Origin: Aquabacterium sp. CECT 9606
GTDB lineage: Bacteria > Pseudomonadota > Gammaproteobacteria > Burkholderiales > Burkholderiaceae_C
DNA: 64,000 nt
Direction of reading: 5' to 3'
Assembly: GCF_918741295.1 (NCBI RefSeq)
Contig: NZ_CAKKNB010000004.1
Location: forward strand, 1-64,000
In this document: piece after piece, positions 14,463-21,106 of the stretch
Layout of the letters: every line of letters begins with the position of its first letter
Numbering within the stretch: position 1 is the first letter of the stretch
Notes under the pieces: model-generated
What the model was told of the DNA's origin: nothing
Seen by the model: the letters and a program-made list of their open reading frames with translations, nothing else
Database searches by the model: none
Made by a program: the position numbers and the translations under genes

Positions 14463-14845
14463 GATGTTGGCCGCCCTTGAGCACCCGTCTTCAGTCGATG
14501 CCGAGTGAACGCCAACTCAGTGGTGGCAATCGGGTCCCACTCGTTATGCATTGGGATTGAGCAGCCATCGCATGTGACGCTTAGAAAATCAGTCAGTGCG
14601 CGTAAGTACCCCTCTCGATGGCTTGCCTGACCATTGATCAAGTTGGCCTGGATGCTGGTTACAATGACATCAGCCATGGCGGCATAGTCGCGGCTGTCAA
14701 CGTCTTCGCCAAGTTGGCAGCACGTGTCGTTGGACAGTTCCGTGATGGCTTGGAGCGTTTCTTTCAGAGCATCGGCACCGGCACGCAAAGAGTGATCGGC
14801 GCCCACGTGTTCCACGGGCTGACCAAAGGTTTCGGCGGTGCTCAT
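14459..14845 (-). CDS. hypothetical protein
   Basis: 128 residues from ATG 14845, which overlaps the stop of the upstream gene by ATGA. Predominantly helical, with a late CDGCSIPMHNEWDP segment that could bind a metal together with the CC pair near residue 42. No family recognised. Part of the tightly coupled chain of small genes leading into the HNH gene. Confidence 0.5.
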   Translation of the reverse strand: MSTAETFGQPVEHVGADHSLRAGADALKETLQAITELSNDTCCQLGEDVDSRDYAAMADVIVTSIQANLINGQASHREGYLRALTDFLSVTCDGCSIPMHNEWDPIATTELAFTRHRLKTGAQGRPTS

Positions 14846-15150
14846 GCGTCTTCTCCTGGCCAACGACCGGTCACAATTTCTTCAAGCTCAAGCATCTCGA
14901 CGGGGTGCTCAACACCCACAAGAGACAGCACAACGTTGTTGAGATCCTTGAGGCGAATCAGGGCACTGGTGCCAACTTCTTCAATTGCATGGCCACGGCA
15001 AGCGTGTGAGATCTCTCTCCGGAGCATGTAGATCAGCGAATCGATTTGGTACGTAGCGCGACAGGCCAGCTCCAAACGTTCTTGTAGTGCCTGATCAAGG
15101 TCTGGTCGAGTAGGCGCGGCAGAGCCGCTAACATCTACGGTAGCTGTCAT
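14842..15150 (-). CDS. small hypothetical protein behind structured leader A
   Basis: 102 residues, acidic, helical (LDQALQERLELACRATYQI, LIYMLRREISHACRG). RBS TAGGAGAT lies eight bases before the ATG. The upstream 91 bases form two hairpins that match those in front of the 121-residue gene in layout but not in sequence. The proteins themselves show no obvious similarity. Confidence 0.5.
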   Translation of the reverse strand: MTATVDVSGSAAPTRPDLDQALQERLELACRATYQIDSLIYMLRREISHACRGHAIEEVGTSALIRLKDLNNVVLSLVGVEHPVEMLELEEIVTGRWPGEDA

Positions 15151-15241
15151 TTCGATCTCCTATGGATCAAGTGATGGTCAGACCCGGGGCAAAGCTACTA
15201 CCTTTCGCCTTGGGTCGCTATTGCCTCAGTGCCGCTGAGGC
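15151..15241 (-). promoter_or_regulatory. structured leader A (two hairpins)
   Basis: In transcript order: hairpin 1, GCCTCAG/CTGAGGC with a 5-base loop (15223-15241); linker AATAGC (15217-15222); hairpin 2, GACCC/GGGTC with inner pairs GGC/GCC and AAAG/CTTT (15181-15216); then exactly 30 bases to the ATG, containing the RBS. There is no T-tract. Matched element by element by leader B. Confidence 0.65.
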
Positions 15242-15254
15242 GCCGGGCTTTATG

Positions 15255-15620
15255 TCAGTGAGACCATTCTCTAAATTGCTCGTGGTTGCAGCCGGCAACG
15301 GCCACGCGGGCTGAGACGCTCTCCATGATTTCCGCCATTCCCCGCAGGCGCTCTGCAGTTTCCTGCATTGCACCAATGGCTGGAACTAGAGCGCTAGCCT
15401 TCGATGCATCGGTCGATAGCTCTTGATAGAAGATGCCATCTTTGGCGGCCAGCCAAGCGGCCATCCTCCAAGCCCGGATAACGAGCTCCTTGGAAAGCAC
15501 CAAGTCGGCGATTTGATCGACCTCATCCTCTTTGATAAGTGCATTGCATTTCATCACTTGCTCATAGAGCTCAAGAACGTCGGGACCTTCTTCATTGCCA
15601 TTAGTATTTGCGTCAGCCAT
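15255..15620 (-). CDS. small hypothetical protein behind structured leader B
   Basis: 121 residues, acidic and helical, with a strong RBS (GAAGGAGC) eight bases before the ATG. Central segment ELVIRAWRMAAWLAAKDG and a C-terminal GCNHEQFREW. No family recognised. Lies between the ribbon-helix-helix-like gene and the 102-residue gene, each gap filled by one two-hairpin leader. Confidence 0.5.
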   Translation of the reverse strand: MADANTNGNEEGPDVLELYEQVMKCNALIKEDEVDQIADLVLSKELVIRAWRMAAWLAAKDGIFYQELSTDASKASALVPAIGAMQETAERLRGMAEIMESVSARVAVAGCNHEQFREWSH

Positions 15621-15707
15621 TTCAAGCTCCTTCGTAGCTCGGGTTGGTCAGGGCCTGCTTGGTGTTCCACCACCTTGCAGGCCCACTATTGCCTGACACC
15701 GTCAGGC
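15621..15707 (-). promoter_or_regulatory. structured leader B (two hairpins)
   Basis: In transcript order: hairpin 1, GCCTGAC/GTCAGGC with a 3-base loop (15691-15707); linker AATAGT (15685-15690); hairpin 2, GGGCCTGC/GCAGGCCC with inner GGTG/CACC (15651-15684); then exactly 30 bases to the ATG. The stems differ in sequence from leader A yet pair perfectly, which is the signature of structure being conserved. Confidence 0.65.
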
Positions 15708-15714
15708 GGCGGTA

Positions 15715-15912
15715 CTACTCTTCCTCGGGCTCCGGCTCCTTAGCCTTGTCGATGCGATCACGCACCCACTGAGCCCCGCCCAACCGGGCAAGCTTTTCCT
15801 TTTGATCGGCCGTCATGCGAAGGGGCACGATCACGCTTTCCTGGCCTTCCTTCAAGGGCTTGCGGCCCTGGCCTCGACCAGGTCCACCACGCCCCGTAGG
15901 CTTGTTTTCCAT
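15715..15912 (-). CDS. ribbon-helix-helix-like regulator
   Basis: 65 residues. A Gly/Arg-rich N-terminus (TGRGGPGRGQGRKP) precedes a strand ESVIVPLRMT and two helices (ADQKEKLARLGG, QWVRDRIDKAK), the layout of Arc/MetJ-type regulators. The tail is acidic (EPEPEEE). It is the first gene after the promoter at 15919-15947 and shows no ribosome binding site. Probably an autoregulator of the element's small-gene operon; the family assignment is by pattern only. Confidence 0.6.
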   Translation of the reverse strand: MENKPTGRGGPGRGQGRKPLKEGQESVIVPLRMTADQKEKLARLGGAQWVRDRIDKAKEPEPEEE

Positions 15913-15918
15913 GATGTT

Positions 15919-15947
15919 AATGTATTACTGAATTAAAACGAACGCAA
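15919..15947 (-). promoter_or_regulatory. sigma-70 promoter of the RHH-like gene, possibly leaderless
   Basis: On the minus strand TTGCGT (15942-15947) and TACATT (15919-15924) are separated by exactly 17 bases. The ATG starts only six bases after the -10 box, where transcription would begin, and no Shine-Dalgarno sequence exists. Direct repeats GTATTAC (15922-15928, 15957-15963) and GAATTA (15930-15935, 15950-15955) overlap the promoter and may be operators. Confidence 0.55.
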
Positions 15948-15967
15948 GCGAATTAAGTATTACCATT

Positions 15968-17236
15968 TCAATTCTTCATGCCCGCCTTGATCGGCACCAC
16001 GTCGGCACCCTTGCGCAGCCCATCCAAGTGGTCCGCCCAGGTCTGCAACATGCTTCGGCGCTGCTCCACGAACTCGGTACGGTTGTAGGCGCGGCCTAGG
16101 CTGTCCTTCACGCTGTGGGCAAGCTGGGCCTCGATCACGGCCTCATCAATGCCCAGGCGCTCGGCCAGCATGGTGCGCGCCATGGCCCGAAAGCCGTGGC
16201 CGGTCATTTCCTCTTTGGGGTAGCCCATGCGGCGCAGGGCGGACAGCACGGCGTTGTCGCTCATGGGGCGCTCACCGGTTCGCAGGCTGGGGAACACGTA
16301 GCGACCATGGCCGGTGAGGGGCTGCAGCTCGCGCAGGATCTCAACCGCCTGGCGGGACAGGGGCACCAGGTGGGGCGTGCCCATGGCCTTTTGCGCCTTG
16401 CTGCGCTTCATCCGGTCGCTTGGGATGCGCCACACAGCGCCGTCCAGGTCGAACTCCGCCCATTCGGCTTTGCGCAGCTCGCCAGGGCGCACGAATACCA
16501 GCGGCGCCAGCTGGAGGGCGGCCCGTGTCACCGGCATCCCTTCATAGGCCTCGATGGAGCGCAGCAGCTCGCCCACCCGCTTGGGGTCGGTGATGGCCGG
16601 CATGTGCTTGACGATGACCGGCTGCAGGGCGCCCTGGATGTCGGCTGCTGGGTTGCGCTCGGCCCGGCCAGTGGCAATGGCGTAGCGGAATACTTGGCCG
16701 CAGGCTTGGAGGGCGCGGTGTGCGGTCTCGATGGCGCCACGGGCCTCGATGCGCCGCATGGCCTCCAGCAGCTTGGGCGGGGTGATGGTGGCGACGGGGA
16801 GGGCGCCCAGCCAGGGGAAAACGTCATGCTCCAGCCGAACCAGGGTGCGAGCGGCATGGGCCTCGGTCACTTTGGGGATGTGGATGGTGATGTGCCATTC
16901 ACGGGCCACGGCTTCGAAAGAGTTGGTGGCCAGTTCCGCCTTGGTGCTCTTTTCAGCCTTGCGCTTGCTGCTGGGGTCGATGCCCTTGGCAATGTCCTGG
17001 CGGGCCTTGTCGCGGCGCTCCCGGGCGTCTTTGAGGCCAATGTCCGGGTACACGCCCAGGGACAGCATCTTCTCCTTGCCGTCGAAACGGTAGCGCAGCC
17101 GCCACCACTTCGACCCGCTGGGCTGCACCTCCAACCCGAGCCCGCCGCCGTCCGACAGGTTGTAGGGCTTGTCTTGAGGCGCCGCCTTCTTGATGGCGAT
17201 GTCGTTCAGCTTGTTGAGGACGTTCTTCGCAGGCAT
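15968..17236 (-). CDS. P4-type tyrosine recombinase (integrase)
   Basis: 422 residues. The N-terminal 90 residues form the DUF4102 arm-binding domain (NLSDGGGLGLEVQPSG, WRLRYRF, SLGVYPDIGLKDARE). A core-binding helical domain follows, then the catalytic domain with Arg in RPGELRKAEW, the HGFR box (H-x-x-R), a later His in AQLAHS and the nucleophile Tyr in AYNRT near residue 384. All catalytic residues are present, so it should be active. It lies about 180 bases from the 3' end of the tmRNA gene, the usual target for such enzymes, and reads away from it. Confidence 0.95.
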   Translation of the reverse strand: MPAKNVLNKLNDIAIKKAAPQDKPYNLSDGGGLGLEVQPSGSKWWRLRYRFDGKEKMLSLGVYPDIGLKDARERRDKARQDIAKGIDPSSKRKAEKSTKAELATNSFEAVAREWHITIHIPKVTEAHAARTLVRLEHDVFPWLGALPVATITPPKLLEAMRRIEARGAIETAHRALQACGQVFRYAIATGRAERNPAADIQGALQPVIVKHMPAITDPKRVGELLRSIEAYEGMPVTRAALQLAPLVFVRPGELRKAEWAEFDLDGAVWRIPSDRMKRSKAQKAMGTPHLVPLSRQAVEILRELQPLTGHGRYVFPSLRTGERPMSDNAVLSALRRMGYPKEEMTGHGFRAMARTMLAERLGIDEAVIEAQLAHSVKDSLGRAYNRTEFVEQRRSMLQTWADHLDGLRKGADVVPIKAGMKN

Positions 17237-17296
17237 GGGTAAGTGTAGTGCGGGTAACAGGTTGGCACAGTGCCCCGTTACCCACGAACCTTACCC
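17237..17296. repeat. four TTACCC sites, candidate integrase arm sites
   Basis: GGGTAA occurs at 17237-17242 and 17252-17257, and its complement TTACCC at 17278-17283 and 17291-17296. Two pairs face each other between the integrase start and the attachment region, where arm-type sites are expected. They also overlap the likely integrase promoter. Confidence 0.5.
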
Positions 17297-17306
17297 ACAA
17301 GAAAGC

Positions 17307-17409
17307 CCGGATTCAGCCGGACATGTCCGGATTGCTACGGACGAAAAAAAGCCCTAAGTGTTTGATTTCTTAGGGCTTTCTGGATGCTTCCGGACGTTGC
17401 CGGACGCTT
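17307..17409. repeat. 10-bp-phased CCGGA repeats flanking a terminator
   Basis: CCGGA-type decamers start at 17307, 17317, 17327 and 17337 (the last begins ACGGA). After the terminator hairpin they resume at 17380 (CTGGA), 17390 and 17400. Within each block the period is exactly one helical turn. The position between arm sites and attachment core suggests an excisionase or nucleoprotein-assembly site. Confidence 0.6.
17344..17379 (-). terminator. rho-independent terminator downstream of tmRNA
   Basis: An 11-bp perfect stem (17348-17358 with 17369-17379) and a 10-base loop are followed on the minus strand by seven T. It lies 34 bases past the tmRNA 3' end. Because integration uses the end of ssrA, this terminator is on the element side and replaces the host's own. 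Confidence 0.85.
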
Positions 17410-17412
17410 TAT

Positions 17413-17441
17413 TGGTGGAGCCGGGGGGAATTGAACCCCCG
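17413..17441. other. attachment site at the 3' end of ssrA (right or tRNA-like end)
   Basis: The T-arm and acceptor end of tmRNA (CCGGCTCCACCA on the minus strand) is the standard crossover region for P4-type integrases of this type, and the integrase lies beside it. No second copy of this sequence was found in the window, so the exact core and the other end of the element are undetermined. Confidence 0.55.
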
Positions 17442-17784
17442 TCCGCAAACCATCACCGAGCAGTTCTACATGTGTAGCCGTCTGATTTGGATCTCACGGA
17501 CTCTGTCGCGCAGCGGCACGCTACAGAATCCGCCAGTCACTTAATCTCGTTCTCTACCGAGTGACCCGGCAGAGAACCAGCCAATGTGTATGACCTCACA
17601 GTCCTTGTCTTACGACTCAGACCCAGCCCATCGGCCAACTGTTGTGAGGCTCACCGGTGTTAAGCGGCGAGTGCGAACGTTTGATCGTTTGCAGTTACTT
17701 TGTTTCCAGCCAGATTTACGAGCAAACTGGAGCTCGACATGCCCTACTTCGGATCCGCATCCACGTCGAAACCTGGTCGGCCCC
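17413..17784 (-). ncRNA. ssrA: tmRNA
   Basis: 372 bases. The 5' end GGGGCCGACC pairs with the 3' end GGCTCCACCA, which encodes its CCA and carries a canonical T-arm GGGTTCAATTCCC. The tag frame at 17660-17692 reads from resume codon GCA: ANDQTFALAA and TAA, close to the betaproteobacterial ANDERFALAA type. It tags stalled nascent proteins for proteolysis with SmpB. The gene remains intact despite the integration at its 3' end. Confidence 0.95.
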
Positions 17785-17798
17785 TTGAAAGGTTTCCC

Positions 17799-17804
17799 AT
17801 TGTA
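17799..17804 (-). promoter_or_regulatory. -10 box of the tmRNA promoter
   Basis: TACAAT on the minus strand, 14 bases upstream of the mature 5' end, consistent with a short 5' precursor removed by RNase P. No convincing -35 hexamer was seen at 16-18 bases. Confidence 0.5.
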
Positions 17805-17845
17805 GGCTCAATCCCCAAAACCCGCTTGGGTCTTGGGACTATGGC

Positions 17846-19075
17846 TCAGCTGCGGTAATCGGCGTTGATCGTCACGTAGTCGTGTGACAGATCGCAGGTC
17901 CACACGGTGGCTTGCGCCGCACCTCGGGCCAGGCCCACGCGCACGGTGATCTCGCTTTGCTTCATCACGCGCTGGCCGTCTTCTTCGCGGTAGGCGGGGT
18001 GGCGTCCGCCTTTGGTCACCACGTGCACGTCATCCAGGTGCAGCTCGATCAGGGTCTGGTCCAGATCGCCAATGCCGGCGTAGCCCACGGCGGCCAGGAT
18101 GCGGCCCAGGTTGGGGTCGCTGGCAAAGAAGGCGGTTTTGACCAAGGGTGAGTGGGCAATGGCGTAGGCGGCCAGCTTGCATTCGTCTTCCGTGCGGCCG
18201 CCTTCCACCGTGATGGTGATGAACTTGGTGGCGCCTTCGCCGTCGCGCACGATGGCCTGGGCCAGCTGCTGCGACACGGCGATCACGGCGGCGCGCAAGG
18301 CCAGGCCCTCGGGGCTGTCCAGGCTGGTGATCTCGGGGTGCGCAGCCTGGTTGGTGGCCATCAGCACGAAAGAGTCGTTGGTCGAGGTGTCGCCATCGAT
18401 GGTGATGCGGTTGAAGGACGCGTCGGCCGCTTCGGTCACCAGGGCTTGCAGCAGGCCGGGGGCGATCTTGGCGTCGGTGGCCAGAAAGCCCAGCATCGTC
18501 GCCATGTTGGGGCGGATCATGCCGGCGCCCTTGCTGATGCCGGTGATGCTGACCGTGGCGCCACCAATGCTGATCTGGCGCGAGGCGGCCTTGGGCAGGG
18601 TGTCGGTGGTCATGATGCCTTCGGCGGCGACGCCCCATTGGTCGGCCTTCAAATCTGCCAATGCGGCGGGCAGGCCGGCCTGGATGCGGTCGGTGGGCAA
18701 GGTTTCCATGATCACGCCGGTGGAAAACGGCAAGACCTGTTCCGGGGCGATGTTCAGGTGGCGGGCCAGGGCCACGCAGGTGGCGTGGGCGCGCACCAGG
18801 CCGTCTTCGCCGGTGCCGGCGTTGGCGTTGCCGGTGTTGATCAACAGGGCACGGATGTCGCTGTTGGCGGCCAGGTGCTTCTGGCACAGCTGCACGGGGG
18901 CGGCGCAGAAGCGGTTTTTGGTGAACACGCCAGCCACGGCACTGCCCGGCTCCAGGGTGATGACCGTCAGATCACGCCGGTTGGCCTTGCGGACGCCCGC
19001 CATGGTGATGCCCAGCTTGACGCCGGGAACGGGGTGCAGGTCTTGGTGATTGGGGGCGGACAGGTTGACGGGCAT
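17846..19075 (-). CDS. argJ: bifunctional ornithine acetyltransferase / N-acetylglutamate synthase
   Basis: 409 residues, full length for the family. ArgJ moves the acetyl group from N-acetylornithine to glutamate in the cyclic arginine pathway and self-cleaves into two chains at a conserved Thr. Here that Thr is at about residue 193 in PNMATMLGF. Other landmarks are TGNANAGTG, the [10 protein letters not shown] block and the C-terminal [20 protein letters not shown] ending. It is cytoplasmic and stands alone downstream of the LytS/LytR pair, 30 bases after it. Confidence 0.97.
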   Translation of the reverse strand: MPVNLSAPNHQDLHPVPGVKLGITMAGVRKANRRDLTVITLEPGSAVAGVFTKNRFCAAPVQLCQKHLAANSDIRALLINTGNANAGTGEDGLVRAHATCVALARHLNIAPEQVLPFSTGVIMETLPTDRIQAGLPAALADLKADQWGVAAEGIMTTDTLPKAASRQISIGGATVSITGISKGAGMIRPNMATMLGFLATDAKIAPGLLQALVTEAADASFNRITIDGDTSTNDSFVLMATNQAAHPEITSLDSPEGLALRAAVIAVSQQLAQAIVRDGEGATKFITITVEGGRTEDECKLAAYAIAHSPLVKTAFFASDPNLGRILAAVGYAGIGDLDQTLIELHLDDVHVVTKGGRHPAYREEDGQRVMKQSEITVRVGLARGAAQATVWTCDLSHDYVTINADYRS

Positions 19076-19105
19076 GTGAGTGGGCTCCAGCGAAGGCTGT
19101 GATTT

Positions 19106-19921
19106 TCACATGGCCTTGAACTGGTAGGCGTACATCCGGCTGACTTCCAGAGTTTCGGCCCGGCCGCGCAGGTGCACGCGCATGCGGCCGTTGGTGCGGC
19201 TGACGCGCTCGATGGCCTTGAGGTTGACGACGGCGCTGCGGTGCACTTGCCAGAAATGCAGCGGGTTCAGGCGGGGAACCAGTTCGCGCAGGGGCGTGCG
19301 GATCAGCACTTCAGCGCCGGCCGGGCTGGTGCTTGAGGTGATCACGCGCACATATTTGTCGGCGGCTTCGAAATATTGCACGTCTTCGATCGGAATCATG
19401 AGCAAGCCCGAGCCCATGGCCGCCTGGATCACGGTCAGGGGCGTGGTTGGGGCGGCGTCGGCCTGGCGTTCCAGGCTGGCGCTGCGCAAGGCTTCCAGGG
19501 TGCCGGCCAGGGCGCCGTCGTCCGTGGCATGGGCGCGCAGCTTGAGCTGGTCTTTCAGGCGCTGGCACGTGGCGGCCATGCGGGTGGTCTGCACGGGTTT
19601 GAGCACGTAGTCGACCGCCGCGCGTTCGAAGGCCGCCAGCGCGTACTGGTCATAGGCGGTGACGAACACGATCAGCGGCAGGGGCTGCTCCGCCGGCCAG
19701 GCCTCGACGATGGCTTCGGCGGCATCCAGGCCGTCGCGGTCGGGCATGTGGATGTCCAGAAAGAGAATGTCGGGCTGTTCGGCCACGGCGCGCTGCAGGG
19801 CTTCACCACCGTCTTGCGCGGGGGGCAGCAGGGTCAGCTCGGGCCACAAGCGGGTCAGCATGCTGGCCAGGGCCTGGGCCAGCACGGGTTCGTCTTCGGC
19901 GATCAGGGCGGTGGCGTTCAT
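19106..19921 (-). CDS. LytTR-type response regulator
   Basis: 271 residues. Receiver domain 1-125 with acidic pocket E9/D10, phospho-acceptor D56 in DILFLDIHMP, the VTAYD switch and the K in VLKPVQ. LytTR DNA-binding domain about 165-271 (IEDVQYFEAADKYVRV, FWQVHRSAVVNLKAIE). Its ATG overlaps the kinase stop (ATGA), so the two are a cognate LytS/LytR-like pair. The target is not evident; the adjacent TRAP permease operon is a candidate. Confidence 0.92.
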   Translation of the reverse strand: MNATALIAEDEPVLAQALASMLTRLWPELTLLPPAQDGGEALQRAVAEQPDILFLDIHMPDRDGLDAAEAIVEAWPAEQPLPLIVFVTAYDQYALAAFERAAVDYVLKPVQTTRMAATCQRLKDQLKLRAHATDDGALAGTLEALRSASLERQADAAPTTPLTVIQAAMGSGLLMIPIEDVQYFEAADKYVRVITSSTSPAGAEVLIRTPLRELVPRLNPLHFWQVHRSAVVNLKAIERVSRTNGRMRVHLRGRAETLEVSRMYAYQFKAM

Positions 19922-21096
19922 GGCAGGGCGGGGGTTTCTTCGATGAGCTCAGGCTTGGGCAAGGACACGGGCAGGCGCAGTGACACGTGCGTGCCGGCGC
20001 CAGCGGGCTTGGCGGTGAGGCTGAGGCTGGCGGTGCCACCGTAGAGCGATTGCAGGCGGTCACGCACGCAACTCAGGCCGAAGCCGTCGGTGCTGCGCCG
20101 CACGAGTTGGGCGGCTTGCAGGCCCCGGCCGGTGTCATCCACGCTGAGGATCAGGTGCTCGCCGTCGTGCTGTGCGCGCACGGTCAGCTGCCCACCTTGT
20201 CGGCTGGGTTCCAGGCCATGCTGGATGGCGTTTTCCACCAGGGGCTGCAGCAGCATGGGGGGCACGGGCAGGCTGGCCAGGTCATCGGGCAAATCCAGCG
20301 CGATCTGCAGCCAGGGCCCCATGCGGATCTGCATCAGGGCCAGGTAGTCGGCCACGCGCCTGAATTCCTCCGACAACGGGTGGGCCGCGATGCGGGTGGC
20401 GCTCAGGGTGGAGCGCAAAAAGGCGATCAGGTGGGCCAGCATGTCTTGTGCACGCGAGGGGTCGCTGGCGATGAGTGCGTGCAGGTTGGCCAGGGTGTTG
20501 AATAACATGTGCGGCTCGAGCTGGGCTTGCAGCAATTGCAGCTGAGCCTCGACGGTCTGGCGTTGGGCGGCCGCGGCGCGCACCTCGCTGGCGGCCAGGC
20601 GCACGCGCAGGTAGTCCACCGTGAAGGTGACCAAAGCTGAGCTGTAGCACAGCACCATCGACACGCCGATGGGTGGGCGCCGATCGGGCACCGACCATGG
20701 CCACGGCAGGTGCAGCGCGGCCTGGGCCATGGCCACGCCCATCACGCAGGCCACCGGGATGCCAAAGAGAACGCACAGCACGATCGCGGGCCAACCCACC
20801 AGGCCATACACGCCGCTGCGGTCAAAGCGCTGGCGGGCGTCAGGCAGTTGCTTCCAGCGGCGGCGGGCCTCGCTCAGCCACACGATGCCCAGCAAGGTCC
20901 AGCACCAATAGCCCAGGCACAAGGCGTAGGTCATGTTGATGAAGAAGCCGTAGCGGTGGGGCGAGTCGCGGCCCAGCGCCCATTCCATGGCCCACATCAC
21001 CAGCGCGATGGACACGCTCCACAGCAGGTTGAAGCGCCCGGTCCGAGGGATGGAGCCGTGGACGATCAGATCGCTGGGGTATTCGCTGTCGGACAT
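19918..21096 (-). CDS. LytS-like sensor histidine kinase
   Basis: 392 residues. Four to five N-terminal membrane helices (about 22-160), a short coiled coil, then the His_kinase domain with H196 in AQLEPHMLFNTLAN and a HATPase with the N-box VENAIQHGLE and G1 box DDTGRGL. No periplasmic sensor domain, so it senses within the membrane or through a partner. It starts 10 bases after the TRAP permease stop, suggesting that the permease helps sensing or is controlled by the pair. Confidence 0.92.
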   Translation of the reverse strand: MSDSEYPSDLIVHGSIPRTGRFNLLWSVSIALVMWAMEWALGRDSPHRYGFFINMTYALCLGYWCWTLLGIVWLSEARRRWKQLPDARQRFDRSGVYGLVGWPAIVLCVLFGIPVACVMGVAMAQAALHLPWPWSVPDRRPPIGVSMVLCYSSALVTFTVDYLRVRLAASEVRAAAAQRQTVEAQLQLLQAQLEPHMLFNTLANLHALIASDPSRAQDMLAHLIAFLRSTLSATRIAAHPLSEEFRRVADYLALMQIRMGPWLQIALDLPDDLASLPVPPMLLQPLVENAIQHGLEPSRQGGQLTVRAQHDGEHLILSVDDTGRGLQAAQLVRRSTDGFGLSCVRDRLQSLYGGTASLSLTAKPAGAGTHVSLRLPVSLPKPELIEETPALP

Positions 21097-21106
21097 GGAG
21101 TGCGTT

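Noticed and set aside
1..17412. Second copy of the ssrA 3' end (attL)
   Set aside because: Searched by eye for the GGTTCAATTCCCCCCGG-type core; none was seen, so the left end is taken to be outside the window.
18152..19102. Long plus-strand open frame opposite argJ
   Set aside because: Antisense shadow of a GC-rich gene; Gly/His/Val-rich low-complexity product with no motif, while argJ is certain.
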